A stretch of DNA of 64,000 nucleotides from positions 36,831,001 to 36,895,000 of the forward strand of contig JBAIAC010000004.1 in NCBI GenBank assembly GCA_037349315.1, given 5' to 3'. The position numbers and the translations under genes are program-made. The stretch comes from Chelydra serpentina. Taxonomy: Eukaryota > Chordata > Testudines > Chelydridae. The notes below the pieces were generated by a model. It searched no databases. It saw only the letters and a program-made list of their open reading frames with translations, and was not told the DNA's origin. This document shows positions 22,976 to 36,128 of the stretch, piece after piece. Numbering within the stretch: position 1 is the first letter of the stretch; every line of letters starts with the position of its first letter.

Positions 22976-25480
22976 CAACACTGTACATACACTTATATTG
23001 ACACTCATCAGTCTCGGATTCAGCATTAAAATTGCATCCTGGGTTTCCTACTCTACAGAGTAAGGGAAGAGTGAAATTGACTTCCTTTAGGGGGACAGTA
23101 GTTTGTAGCTACACCTCAGAATTAAACATGTCTGATAGGACAAGTGCCCCACTATACTGAAGTATTAATGACATCTAGGAAAAGAAGGGTCTTGCCATGC
23201 AACTGTGGGATGGCAAGCAGGAGGACACTGAGAAAAAAGCCTTTGCCCAAGATTTTCAAAAAGAGGTGCCTAAAGTTAGGTTGGTAAATAAGTGTGACCT
23301 GATTTTCAAATATACTGAGTGACTTTAGTGGGAGCTGCTGGATGCTGAGCACTTCAGACTGTCACGTAACTTATCTAGAGGCCAAAATACAGAATTAGGA
23401 GTCTTAACTTTAGGCACTTAGTTTTGAAAATCTGGGCTATTGGTTTTACGGCCTGGAATTTTGTCACCATTCCTCTAAAAAACCCCCCAAAATCACTGTA
23501 AGGGACTCATGTTTAATTGGGCCAGGGTTCTGGCTCCTCCTAATACATGTATAGATGTAGCACATAGGTGTTTGGGTAAACTTTATCCCCACTGCACTAG
23601 TTATGGAGAATCCCCCTGGAAAGGGACACTGTCAAGTAGTTAGGCCCAAAATTTAGGTTTTGTGTTAAAATAAATCATTAATCTAATATGAATACACTAT
23701 TCATTAATTTTTAGCTTCAGAGATGAGTTTTTTAAATTTAAACATTCCCCTAGAGTGTTGTGTGAACTCAGTTTGCATGAGGACCAGAACATGAAATTAA
23801 TCAATCTGTTTCCATTGCCCAAACTGCATTAATGGCAAAAAAGAAATGCATATACATGATGTGCGCTTTCATTATTCATAATGGAAGATGATGTATTAAT
23901 TTTACATTGACAGTGTTACTTTTATGGAGGAATACCTAATTAAATGATGTTAATGTGTGATACACTAGCATTTATTCTGAGGACTCAGTTGTTACACTAA
24001 CCTTGCTAAACTAATTACAGTGAAGTTACCGGTGTCAAGCCACGGCACTCTCCACAGCAGCACCCACATTTAAGCATTGAGCTTTCTTTTGGTTTTGGTA
24101 TGTTGCAGTAATTCTCTCTTTTTAAAAGTAAAAACTGGAAAAGTGAATATTGTATTTGACTTCTAAACTGTATATTTTTGAGCCACGTGCCTGGATTTTC
24201 CTTTGCATATGAGAGACCCAGAAAAGACCTTTAATAAATACATGAAATACGAATGGCATTTTGTTCTGAATAATGGTTAGGCAGAAACTGAAGTGCAGTA
24301 GCATTGAAACGAAGGTAGATTAATATCAAAGAGCCATATACATTTACTGTATTAGTAAGTGTAAAAATATGCAAAGCCATATTATATTGCATTTTTTTAT
24401 ATTATAGTATTTCCCTGTAGTATGTTAATTGTAATATGCTTGAAAAATGTGATGAGTTTTTTATGGACTGTTTCTAAGGAAAATATTAGACCTTTGTGAG
24501 CCTATGATATGAAGGGAAGGGTTGGTTTTTTTTAATAACAGATTAGATTTATATTTTTTTAAAGCCAGTGACAACTTTGTTGCATATGTAAAATGAATTA
24601 TTGGTGTTTATGCAGTTTCTGTTGGACAAGTGTCCAACCTCAAATCTCAGCAAAGAGGCCACGATTTCAGTGGGCTATGGAGACTGAACCTACCATTTCT
24701 AGCACTAGAGAAGATTTCTCCAGAACAGCGAGGGAGCTAAGTTGGCACGGTAGTGTGGGGAAGCCAGGCTGTTTGGGGCAAGTGAAGACTTCAGTCTCCA
24801 TAGCTGTCGAACTGGAACCTTTCGTGACTTCTAATGACCAACAACACACACTTTCAAATTAATTTCCCAGTAAATATGAAGTGAGTTATGTTGCTATGGA
24901 ACTCTGGGCTTAAAGAATACATATTAGAATACACATCTGATTTCACCAGAAAAAACTGTTTGCTTAAAACTGAGAAGTTGTGAACTCATAAAATGTATTT
25001 TATATTTGCATGTGGTAATGCATGATTGATTGTATTTTCTGCATGAATATTAATCTTCTGTACCAGCAAAAGCTATAACGCTTCCGTGAAAAAGTTTCAA
25101 TAAAGATATCATTGTTACCAATGGGTGCTAGGATTGACGTCGTGAAATTCAATTGTGTGACTGTTAAAAGTTGAAGGTATATGTTTTTATTATTATTACT
25201 TCTGTGGTTCAAAGCCTGAACCTAGTGTAAGCTGCTGCAGTGTTGTCTTGTAGAGTCTGCAGACAACCTAAAACAAAGCCTTTGAAAGGCATGAACTCCC
25301 CGTGCTCCATTGATCGATTGAATGTTGATACCAAAACCTAATGATGATATTTAAATGTCACTATTAACGAAAACTGATCATTTTAGCAGGAGGGGATGGG
25401 GCAAGGGAGTGAAGACCACAATTGGAAAAATTGGGAGCTGCTGTAGAGAAGGAATGCATAGAGAAGAGTGTATTATATAT

Positions 25481-25610
25481 ACTTGTGGCACGTTAGAGAC
25501 TAACAAATTTAATAAATGTGTTCGTCTCTAAGGTGCCACAAGTATTTCTTTCTTATTTTCTTTTTGCTGACACAGACTAACACGGCTACTACACTGAAAC
25601 CTGTGTTAAA
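25481..25610 (+). repeat. Palindromic repeat-end module (probable Penelope-like)
   Basis: Left arm 25481-25511 (acttgtggcacgttagagac...) and right arm 25512-25543 are near-perfect inverted copies. The tail (ctgacacagactaacacggct, acactgaaacctg) matches the ends of the modules at 30411 and 62330. It is a short 5'-truncated copy with no ribozyme-like core left. Confidence 0.55.
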
Positions 25611-25704
25611 TATATCACACAAGTATGACTTGGAATTGATTTACAGAAGTTGATGTATAAGAGGAGTTATACCATATCTCCTGCTTAGGTTAAATGGTCT
25701 AGAT

Positions 25705-25853
25705 CAGTGGTTCTTAACCTGGAGTGCATGCGCCCCCTGGGGGTGCAAGATGCCCTTTCTGGGGATGCACATCGGTTACAGTTTACTTCCACAGCAAGAA
25801 CATATTTTGAGAACCAAAGGGGTGCAGGCTGCAGTAAAGGTTAAGAACCACTG
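25705..25853. mobile_element. Short hAT MITE, 8-bp TSD
   Basis: A 149-bp element with TIRs CAGTGGTTCTTAACCT / AGGTTAAGAACCACTG. The perfect duplication GTCTAGAT stands at 25697-25704 and 25854-25861. It is non-autonomous. Confidence 0.92.
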
Positions 25854-25896
25854 GTCTAGATAATACATAGTCCTGCCATGAATGCAGGGGTGTCTG

Positions 25897-25899
<3 letters not shown>

Positions 25900-25943
<44 letters not shown>
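25900..25943. repeat. (CT)n microsatellite
   Basis: An uninterrupted run of about 22 CT dinucleotides followed by (CA)n. The resulting Arg-Glu repeats in translation are not a gene. Confidence 0.9.
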
Positions 25944-25944
<1 letters not shown>

Positions 25945-26274
25945 CACACACACTCATCCTCTGCCATATATATATTAGCTATAGAAAGTCCTGAAACAGA
26001 TTACAGCCCATAATTATAAAACAGTATTTTTGTGAGTTGTTTTTATTGCCAAAATAATAATCTTTGGTTTATTGTGTTTCACCTGTTAGTCAAAGCAAAA
26101 GGTCAGCTCTTTGTGTGTGTGTTTTTCCCACAGTTATTTTGGAATGAACACCATAATGTAAAATATAACAAGGGAAGTCTCACCCCAAAAAAATCCTGTT
26201 GATAAACTTCTTTGTAAAGGTTATTTAAGCAAAACTGTTTTGTTTTGATATTACAAACAGACTAGGGGTTCTGC

Positions 26275-28578
26275 TATAGATGAAGTCAAGAGGAAGAAGT
26301 CAATTATGCACTTCTGGAACAAATATCCAAAACACAAGACCTGGTAGTAATGGGGCATTTCAACTACCCAGACATCTGTTGAAAAAGCAATACAACAAAA
26401 TGCAAAATCTAGAATACATTCTTGGAATGCACTGCAGACAATTTCATGTTTCAGAAGGTGGAAGAAGTAACCGGGGGAGGAGCTGCAACAATTTTAGACT
26501 TGATATTGAATAACAGTGAGGAGTTGGTTGTGAATCTGAAGGTGGAAGGCAACTTGAGTGAAAGTGATCATGAAATGATAAATTCATTGATTCTAAGGAA
26601 AGGAAGGAATGAGTGAGAGCAGCAGAATAGGGACAACAGACTTAAAAAAACCCAGACTTTAGAAAACTCAGAGAACTGGTTTAACGGGAAGAAAATCTAA
26701 AGGAAAAAGGAGGTCCGGCAAGCTGGCAATATCTCAAGGAGACCATATTAAAGGCACAACAGCAAACTATCCCAATGAGAAGGAAAGAAAGAATAGTGAG
26801 AAGCCAATATTCTTTAATGTCTGGAAATCAAAAAGGAATTCTACAGGAAGTGGAAACATTGATTGTTCAGGATGAATTCAAAAGAATAGTTAAGTATTGA
26901 TGGATGGAAAAAATCAGAAAGGTTAAGGCACAAAATGAGTTACACCTAGCAAGGGGCACAAAAGTCAATAAGAGGAGGTTTTATAAATACATTAGGAGCA
27001 AGAGAAAGACAAAATAAAATGTAGGATCATTACTTAGCAGGGAAGAAGGGTTAATAGATGACACCAAGAAGGCTGAGGTGTTTGTCTATTTTGCTTCAGT
27101 CTTCACTAAAAAGGTTAGTTATGACCTGATGCTTAACACAGTACTGGGCAAACTGATTGAAACTAAATTGTCAGACACATAGATGAACATAATTTGTTGG
27201 GGAAGAGTCAACATGGTTGTTCTAAAGGGAAATCATGCCTCACCAATCTACTAGAATTCTTTGAGGGGGTCAATAAGCATGTGGACAAGGGGGATCTAGT
27301 GGATATAGTGTACTTAGATTTTCAGAAAGCCTTTGACAAGGTCTCTCACCAAAGGCTTTTAAGTAAAGTAAGCTGTCATGGGAAAAGAGGGAAGGTCCTC
27401 TCATGGATTGGTAACAGGTTAAAAGATAGGAAACAAAGGGTAGGAACAGTCAGTTTTCAGAATGGCTAGTGGTGCCCACCAGGGGTCTGTACAGTCCTAT
27501 TCAACATATTCATAAATGATCTGGAGAAAGGGGTAAACAGTGAGGTGGCAAAATTTGCAGATGATACAAAACTACTCAAGATAGTTAAGTCCCAGGCAGA
27601 CTGCGAAGAGCTACAAAAGGATCTCTCAAAATTCGGTGACTGGGCAACAAAATGGCAGATGAAATTCAATGTTGGTAAATGCAAAGTAATGCATATTGGA
27701 AAACATAATCCCAACTATACATATAAAATGATGGAGTCTAAATTAGCTGTTACCACTCAAGAAAGATCTTGTAGTCATTGTGGATAGTTCTCTGAAAACA
27801 TCCACTCAATGTGCAGCAGCAGTCAAAAAAGCTAACAGTGTCGGGAATTGTTAAGAAAGGGATAGATAAGAAGACAGAAAATATAATATTGCCTCTATAT
27901 AAATCCATGGTACGCCCGCATCTTGAATACTGTGTGCAGATGTGGTCGCCCCATCTCAAAATATATTGGATATTGTAAAAGGTTATATTGGAATTGTAAA
28001 AGGTTCAGAAAAGGGCAACAGAAATTATTAGGGGTATGGAAGGGCTTCCGTATGAGGGAATAAAACTGGGACTTTTCAGCTTGGAAAAGAGATGACTGAG
28101 GGGGGTGGGGGGCTATCATTGAAGTCTATAAAACCATGACTGGTGTGGAGAAAGTAAATAAGGAAGTGTTGTTTATTCCTCATAACACAAGAACTAGGGG
28201 TCACCAAATGAAATTAATAGGCAGCAGATTTAAAACAAACAAAAGGAAGTATTTCTTCACACAACTCACAGTCAACCTGTGGAACTCTTTGCCAGATGAT
28301 GTGAAGGCCAAGACCATAACAGGGTTCAAAAAAGAACTAGATAAATTCATGGAGGATAGGTCCATCAATGGCTATTAGCCAGGACAGGCAGGGATGGTGT
28401 CCCTAGCCTCTGTTTGCCAGAAGCTGGGAATGAGAGACAGGGAATGGATCACTTGATGATTACCTGTTCTGTTCATTCCCTCTGAGGCACCTGGCATTAG
28501 CCACTGTCGGAAGACAGGATACTGGGCTAGATGGACCTTTGGTCTGACCCAATATGGCTATTACGTGTTCTGCCATCT
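26275..28578 (+). mobile_element. Decayed CR1-clade LINE, 3' end complete
   Basis: Broken frames show, in order, a degenerate endonuclease (FNYPDIC region near 26360, [12 protein letters not shown] at 26560), RT blocks ([19 protein letters not shown] and DIVYLDFQKAFDKVSHQRLL at 27200-27360, [11 protein letters not shown] at 27548) and the C-terminal part ([15 protein letters not shown] at 28325). The tail gggctagatggacctttggtc near 28530 is typical of an amniote CR1/L3-like group. Many stops and frameshifts mark it as old. Confidence 0.85.
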
Positions 28579-28683
28579 CAGACCAATTCCCATTAGTTTG
28601 TTTTAGAGGGCTTTTTGCACTGTAGACCTGCTACTAAGAAACACGAAATGACAGTGCTCTCCTTCAAAACAAAAAAGAGCTCC

Positions 28684-28706
28684 CTCCCCCCCCCCCCCCC
28701 CCCGCC
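28684..28706. repeat. Poly(C) tract
   Basis: About 20 consecutive C with one G. A second poly(C) tract lies near 59884-59900. Both are assembly- and sequencing-sensitive. Confidence 0.85.
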
Positions 28707-28904
28707 CACTCCTTCCAGATAGGTTCAGACCAAGGTTAACATTTTCCATTCAGCCCTGCTCTGAAACTTAACTATTCAGTAGCTGCTCTGCCTTCATCTT
28801 ACCCTCAGTAGGATAGCAGCAAATTCCACTGATACAATTGTTATACTGTGTAGGATCTGCTTGGTTTTAGAACTCTGACTGTAACAGTGTGTGTCAAATA
28901 GAAG

Positions 28905-29060
28905 CAAGAAGATGGCATTGGGCAAGTCACTTAACCTTCAGTCTCTTCACTGCTAAAATGGGGGGTAATTCATAGCTAGCTCACAGGGGTACAGTGAGGC
29001 TTAATGGACTCGTAAGTGTTTTCAAAACATTTTGAAGCTTAAAAGTCCTGGAAGTGATAA
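28905..29060 (+). mobile_element. MIR/CORE-SINE remnant
   Basis: Matches the diagnostic MIR core gggcaagtcacttaacct, then ctgctaaaatggggggtaat and ctcacaggggtacagtgagg. An ancient amniote SINE, strongly diverged. Confidence 0.7.
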
Positions 29061-30170
29061 ATATCAGTTGTAAGCACCCACTTTATATTAGAGGCTTTGA
29101 AAAAAAAATCTATAGAACAGATCACTATAATATTTGCTGAAGCATTTGGCATAATTTTATTGTATATAATATAGGTGTTCTAGAAGAGGAAGAAAACTAA
29201 GGGAGGTTATTATTAGCACATTATGGACTGATTCAAAACAGATTTGGATACTGTTGTAATTTGTTTTTATAGAGGAGAGAAGTTTCTGTTTTACATGCAG
29301 ATGTCTTGTTTAGTCAGCTCTAACTGCTGAAACTAGCTCCATTTCATATCAAATTGAAGTAGAGTAAAATAGTATTCTAATGAATAGGAGCAAAATTAGC
29401 ATTCAGAATTGTTATCCATTGGGAGATTCCCTCATCAGAGACAAGGTGAGTTTAATGGTGTTATAGATATCCCTGACTTGAAGTCTATTTCATTTAAAGT
29501 TAACGGATTAGGGGTTGATATTTCCTGGATGTTTCCATGGGGTAGCTGTGAGAATTCACATGGATCATGTTGTGATACAATAAACTGGAAACCTAAAAAA
29601 AAATGAAATACAGGTCAGAAAAATCTGTGAGAGGTAATATAGATATTATTTAAACTAACTGTCCCACAGTTATACTTTGACCTATCATAGTTCTTTTCTC
29701 TTTACAATATTCCTACAGTGTAACCTTTTTTTGAAAAAAATCCATCTAATGCTGTTTTGAAATAACAAAGATTAAACTCAGAAGCTCAGCACACTTGAAC
29801 AACCCTGCTTTAAAAGTTCTGTTTGTGTTAGTGAGATGGAGGAAATTAGGATGAACAAAAACAACTTTAGGAAACATACGTTGCTAGCAGTGCTTTATTT
29901 TTTCTTTTATTCTGTACCATTGTTAAAAAATCAAATGCAAATTCAGTCTAATTTTCCAACAATGAAAGATATTCCCCTTTTCTCCCCCCACAAGACTAAA
30001 CTGTGGGCCAAATTCTACTTTCGCAGTGGAGCAACTCATTAGTAAATCTATAGAAGTCAACAGAGTTATTGTTGTGCAAATGAGAGCAGAATTTGGCCCT
30101 TTATTTGTATCTTGGCCTTCTTTTGACTTGGCCACCCTCCAATCTTCTATGAGATGTTGTTTATTAATAC

Positions 30171-30500
30171 AGATTATACAGCCCAGGCCACTGCATAATG
30201 TCTAAATAGAGCGTCATTGTGAGAGCTGCTTTGTCAAGATAGCCAATAAACAGAAGAAGCGACAAAGGGTCCTGTGGCACCTTATAGACTAACAGAGGTA
30301 TTGAAGCATAAGCTGATATGCTTCTTGACAAAGCAGCTCTCACAATGACGCTCTATTTAGACATTATGCAGTGGCCTGGGCTGTATAATCTGGAGTCTGA
30401 TAAGCTGATAAGCTTATGCTTCAATACCTCTGTTAGTCTATAAGGTGCCACAGGACCCTTTGTCGCTTCTACAGATCCAGACTAACATGGCTACCCCTCT
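30171..30500. repeat. Interleaved perfect inverted repeats (A-B-A'-B')
   Basis: A (30171-30238) is the exact reverse complement of A' (30324-30391), 68 bp. B (30255-30314) is the exact reverse complement of B' (30411-30470), 60 bp. Spacers are 16, 9 and 19 bp. B and the tail after B' (cagatccagactaacatggct) belong to the same repeat-end family as 62330. A shows no resemblance to known repeats by eye and may be captured local DNA. Confidence 0.9.
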
Positions 30501-32221
30501 GATACAATAAACAGAAAAGTGGTTCTTGTCTGGTTCTTAACTAAGGCTTTGTCTACACACAACAGTTTCACAGATTTAACTAAAATTATTTTTAAATCAA
30601 TTTAGTTAAATCAATGCAAACCCCTGTGGGGGAACACATCAGCTTATAACTGGCTTATATCAATTTAGCTTTGGATTCACTACCACTTCAGCAACTGTTG
30701 TCTTGTCACTGGAGCAGTGTTGGCATAACTGAGATATTTTTACATTGTTTTCTGTGATGACAGCATTACTATTAATTAAAAATACTCAAGGCTTTTTATT
30801 TGCATCCTACAATCATTTTAATATTAGGTATCATTTTTAGCAAATTACATTAAAAAAACCACAGCCCTGACCTATACCAGAATCGGTAGAAAAATCAATG
30901 TTTTATACATCCCATTGAACTATCCAATGTCTCTTTACTAATAGCTATATAATGCTGCCTGTACTAAAACATCCTTGAAATTTCTAAACATTATAGATGA
31001 TAATTCCCTAACTCAAAAAGTGTTACAGCCATCACAGGGGGATTCTATATTCGACTTTGTCCTAACAGATAAAGAGGAACTGATCAGTAAACTAAATGTT
31101 AATGGTATCTTAGGTACAAGTGATTATGACTTGATCACATTTATATTGTGGAAGCTGAATAAAATTCAGACCAGTAATATACATACTTGGTGCTTTAATA
31201 GGGCCAATTCCACAAAGCTGAAAACAATTATGAGCCAAATCAGCTGAGAGGAAGAATTTAAATAGAAAAATGTGAATTATACTTGGGAATTATTTAAGAA
31301 CACCTTACTAGATGCTCCAAAAGCCACAATCCCGCAACTGAGGAAGGAAGGCTGTGCTGGTTAAAAAAAAAAAACCTGGTTTAGAGGAGAAGTGAAGACA
31401 GCTATAGAAAATAACATACAACAAATGGAAGAAAGGGACAGTTGATAGTAATGAATATAAATCAGAAGTTAAGAATTGTAGAAAATTGATAAGGGAAGTC
31501 AAGGGAGACAAGGAGAATTCCATGGGCAGCAGAAATAAGGAGTTTTAAAAATATATTAGGAACAAAAAGAATATTGACAATGGTACTGGTCTATTATTAG
31601 ATTTAAATGGTAGAATTATCAATAATAATGCAGAAAAGGCAGAGGTATTCAATAAATATTTCTGTTCTGTATTTGGGGGGGAAACAGATGATGCACTCTC
31701 ATCATTTGGTAATGAAAAAACTCTTTAACATCAGTGGATGTTAAACAGATATTTAAAATTAGATATTTTTATATCAGCAGGTCCAGATAACTTGCATCAG
31801 AGAGTTTTAAAGGAGCTGGCTGAGGTGCTTGCTGCACCGTTAATGCTTATTTTCACTAAGTTTTGGAGCACTGGGGAAGTTCCAGAAGACTGAAGAAAGC
31901 TAAGGTTCTGCCAATTAAAAAAAAGTTTATTATAGGCCTGCCAATCTGACATCAATACCAGGCAAGATAATGGAGCAGCTGATACTGGACTCAATTAACA
32001 ATCAGCTAAAGGAGGGTAATGTAATTAATACAACACAACATGGTATCAACTAACTTTGTATCTTTTTTTTTAATGAGATTATAAATTTGATAAAGGTAAT
32101 GATGTTGAAGTAGTATTTAAACTTCTGTAAGGTATTTGCCCATGGGTGGCAGGTATAATAACATTGCCGCCGGATTTGTGGGTTTGGTGGGGGACATTTT
32201 TGCTTATTATCATGCCCTATG

Positions 32222-32373
32222 CAGGTTCCGGGGCAGCTGAGGGGACAGTATGTGTTACTCAGCTTCCTGGGTTCATCAAATTATATTAAAATCTCCCTGG
32301 ACTCCAGGAAGATTACTGATGAACCCAGGAAGCTGAGTAGCAGATACCACCTCCTCAGCTTCCCTGGAACCTT
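32222..32373. repeat. Long hairpin-forming inverted repeat
   Basis: Perfect 22-bp arms (32257-32278 and 32317-32338; actcagcttcctgggttcat) flank a 38-bp loop. Outer arms (aggttcc.ggg.agctgagg) extend the imperfect palindrome to about 150 bp. It lies in a segment foreign to the surrounding LINE, followed by G-rich DNA (32430-32650). Confidence 0.7.
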
Positions 32374-32947
32374 CATGGCACATATCAAAAGCTCAGGTTT
32401 TTCTTGAAGAGAGAAGAGCTTTTGAATTTTCCCACGGAGCAGCTTGGGGTCTGGGGAGGGGAGGTGTGGCTATGGCTGGCCTGGGCTCTGGCCAGCCCAG
32501 GGCTTCTCCGGGCAAGTTGCAGTGGGGGGTTCAGGGCTCCACCTGACCCAGGGCTCCTCCGGCTGTGGGGGGCGGGGGGAGTAGACTCGGGGTTACTCTG
32601 GACACAGGGGGGGGTGACTCAGGGCTCTGGACATGGGGGGAAGGGGGTCTCGGGGCTCTGGTGAGGCGTGTGGGTGGAAGGAGCAGAGCCAGGGGCTAGT
32701 CTCCCTGAAGGGGTCTCCGCTCCCTGCCCATGTAAGTTTGCCTTGTTACCACATGACATTTTGATTTTAAAAAATGAACTATATAAAATGAACATGGCAC
32801 ACATTAAATGGATTAAAAACTGGCTAACTGATAGGTCTCAAAATGTAACCATACACAGGGAGTTGTCACTGACCAAGTCTGTTTCCAGTGGAATCGTGCA
32901 GGGATTGGTTCTTGGCCCTACACTATTTAACATAAAATCATCACTGA

Positions 32948-33398
32948 CATAGGCGCCGACTCTGTGGGTGCTCCGGGGCTGGAGCACCCACAGGGAAAAA
33001 TTGGTGGGTGCTGAGCTCTGCCTCCTCCTCATACCCCTCCCCCGAAGCCCCGCCCCTGCGCTTTCCCCCGCCCCTCCCGCATGCCGCCTGCCAATCAGCT
33101 GGAGCCGGAGGAGCCTGTGTGAGCTGAGGAAAAGCCGCTTGGCTGCCGCGGCACCTGGGGAAGCAGAGGTTAGCTGGGGGGGGGGCTGGCGGAGCTGCCG
33201 GTGGGTGCTCGGCTGCTTCTCCCTGCTCCCTCCCAGGCTTGCAAGCCTGGGAGTGGGGGGAGAAGATGCAGCGCGCCTGGGGGAGGAGGCGGGGATGGGG
33301 ATTTGGGGAAGGGGTGGAATGGGGGCAGGGCCGGGGGTGGAGTTGGGGGGGCCGGGGGCGTGAGCACCCACCGGCGCCGACTGAAGACGGTGCCTGTG
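32948..33398. mobile_element. GC-rich hAT MITE, copy 1 (TSD ATCACTGA)
   Basis: TIRs CATAGGCGCCGACT... and ...GGTGCCTGTG bound 451 bp. The exact 8-bp duplication ATCACTGA stands at 32940-32947 and 33399-33406. The subterminal motif gtgggtgctccggggctgga is shared with the copies at 41072, 46515 and 52444. No transposase. It interrupts the LINE at 30965-34300. Confidence 0.93.
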
Positions 33399-34300
33399 AT
33401 CACTGACAAAGTTTATAGATGACATAAAAATTGGGGGAGGGGTAAATAATGAAGAGGACAAATCATTGATTCAGAGCAATCTGGATTTCTTGGTAAACTG
33501 GGAGCAAGTAAACAATGTGCATTTTAGTATGGCTGAATATAAATGTATATGTCTAGGCACAAAGAATGTAGGCCACATTTACAGGATAGGGGATTTAATT
33601 CTGGGAAGCAGTGACTGTGAAAAAGATTTGGAGGTCATGGTGGATAATCAGCTGAACATGAGCTCCCAGTGTGACACTGTGGCCAAAAGTGTGATTCTGG
33701 GATTCATAAAATGGGAATCTCAAGTAGAGTGGTTATTTTACCTCTGTATTTGGCACTGGTGTGACTGCTGCTGAATACCATGTACAGTTCTGGTGCCCAC
33801 AATTCAAGAAGGATGTTGATACATTAGAGAAGCTTCAGAGAAGAGCCACAAGAATGATTAAAGGATCATGAGCCATAAGAATGATTAAAGAAAACATGCC
33901 TTATAGTGATAGACTCAAGGAGCTCAATCTATTTAACTAAACAAAGAGAAGTTTAAAGAGTGACTGAGTTAAAGAGTTACTGTCTAGAAGTACCTCCATG
34001 GGGAACAAATATTTAATAATGGCTCTTCAATCTAGCAGAGAAAGATGTAACATGATCCAATGGTTGGAAGATGAAGACAAATTCAGATTGGAAATAAGGT
34101 GTAATTTTTAATGGTGAAAGTAATAGTTGGAACAATTTATCAATGGTCATGGTGCATTCTCCATCACTGACAATTTTTAAATCAAGTTTGGATGTTGTAA
34201 AAGATACATTCTAGGCATTATTTTGGGGGCTTGTGCTATACAGGAGTTCAGAGTAGATGATCACAATGGTCTCTGCCGGTCTTATCTATGAATAATCAAG

Positions 34301-35823
34301 AGATCCAACTGACTGAAGACTCTCAGGGATTTCAGACTTTCTCATGCACTTCTTACCTTCCAACTGATGCTGTTAGAATGTGTTTAGCATATGAAATAAA
34401 TCATTTATTTTTTAAGGTTGGCTGCCACATGTGAGACACCCCAGTTTAAAAATAATTGATTATTTTGGAACTGGGTATGCCAGTTCTGAACATAACCCAG
34501 TTAGTGTGTCATGAAAATGTTTTAACATCCATTGGCGAGGTGAAAAATGCTTTACTTTTATAAGGTGCTCTGCAAATTTTTTTCATATGTTAGGGTGAAT
34601 ATTACTATGGAATAATCTGAGAGATGCACTTTTTTGCAAGGTTCATTTCTTTATTCCAGACAAGCTGCTGATCAACCTTTGTGATACTTGTAAAATCCCT
34701 AGTATTGGAAGTGTTAAGTATGGATATAACCACACACAGTATGATACCTAAGCCCATACAGAACACACACACACACCTTTATCTGTTTGTCAGCTCCCAC
34801 CTAACACTACAGCCAAGAATATGGTTTATTTAGTCCTAAAATATACTGGGTGCAAGTGCATTACATACATTAGTGATGGAGTCACCTATCAGCAATAAGC
34901 CACAATAATAAATGAAAATAAATCTTACTACATCATCCCAAGAGATTTTGTGTATTTTTAGTTTAATATAGTAGAGTATTCCCTTGAGTCTTTCAAATGG
35001 ATAGATGAAGTATACAAGAATCTTCCTCACTGGAAAACTTGGAAAGCATAGCTCTTGCATATTTAAAACCAAGCCTTGCTTGGATAGTAAGGTCTTTGGG
35101 CCAGGGACTGTCTTTTTTGTTCTGTGTTTGTACAGTGAATAGAACAGTGGGGTCCTAGTCCACAACTGGAGAATTCCAGGCACTACTATAATACAAGTAA
35201 ATAACATGCCTGTGAACCAACATATCTGGTAGGTCTAATTTTCGGTTTACTGGCCTACTAATAGCAGAGAAAAAACATGTAAAAAAAAGAAACTAAATTA
35301 CTGCATATAAAACCTGATTGTAAAAAGATGCATGCATTACTAATAAAGATGATGCAGAAATTCAATTTTAACAAGATGAGAGAGACCAGGACTTGTTTAT
35401 TTTCTCAAAGATGAGCAATACTGATGTTTGGAGAAATGTTAACAAATCAGATTGTAGAAGCAAACGTGTAAATCATAATTGGTTACAGTTGAATTTAATA
35501 AAAAGTATTTGACTTTGAAGAGGAAAATAATATTTTCTGGAACTCTACATTCCATTTTCCTTTTCACGTATTAGGTTAAAAATAACTCACTTTTGATATT
35601 CATAACAAAGATCACCAGATCTTTATGATACTGATTGATTTCTTGGTGAGTTTGCATGATTGGGAATTAGAATGAATATTTTTGCCTGGAAGCTAAGTAT
35701 AGTGGATATGGAAAAAATAATTGACACAATAAACATGGAACGTAGCTGTAGTTTTTAAAGTAATTTTTGAGAGCAAAATTGTATTTGAAGCCATTTACCA
35801 CAACTATAGTTGGCACCACTTAC
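34301..35823. other. Intergenic or C11orf65 3' intron, no feature recognised
   Basis: AT-rich DNA. The last C11orf65 coding exon (encoding the residues after ...SANYRG) should lie on the - strand below 35824, but no convincing frame was found here or further left. Confidence 0.4.
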
Positions 35824-35879
35824 CCCGGTAGTTAGCTGATGAGTTGCTTGTTGCAATTTCTTTCCACTGGCTAATATAT
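35824..35879 (-). CDS. C11orf65: C11orf65 (MFI) exon (YISQWKEIATSNSSANYR)
   Basis: A 56-bp - strand exon between gtgcttag and G|gtaagt. It completes GA|A and encodes YISQWKEIATSNSSANYR plus the first base of Gly. The sequence closely matches the human C11orf65 segment after LNFDE. C11orf65 is reported to be a mitochondrial fission factor interactor (MFI). The exon is too short for ORF callers and was found by extending the adjacent exon in phase. Confidence 0.88.
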
Positions 35880-36128
35880 CTAAGCACATTAAGTAAACAC
35901 ACATTCAGTTTAAGGTACAATTAACAATATCCTGAAAATTAAACACAATTTTATTCTTTTGGGGTAGTTAACTTTTTGGAAGCTGAAACATTTCCAAGAA
36001 GATCAAGGCCACAATACAGAACAATGGAGGGAGAAGATTTAAAGTGGGAGAAGCTGGGGATCATCAGTGCTCTATCACAGATAATAAAGTCCTTCAGAGG
36101 GGAAAGAAAAAAAACACCACATACTTAC

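Larger units (their letters stand above)
30965..34300 (+). mobile_element. Old CR1-clade LINE, interrupted by later insertions
   Basis: Degenerate coding blocks run left to right: endonuclease end (DSIFDFVLTDKEEL, GTSDYDLITF at 31030-31140), RT start (AGPDNLHQRVLKELAEVL near 31780, SIPGKIMEQLILDSI at 31950), RT middle (SSGIVQGLVLGPTLFNI at 32885) and post-FADD region (RIGDLILGSSDCEKDLEVMV at 33580). The tail is tagatgatcacaatggtctc at 34250. It is split at about 32105-32790 by a palindrome-bearing segment and at 32948-33398 by a hAT. Confidence 0.75.

Noticed and set aside
25776..25967. Arg-Glu repeat peptide
   Set aside because: Translation of a CT microsatellite.
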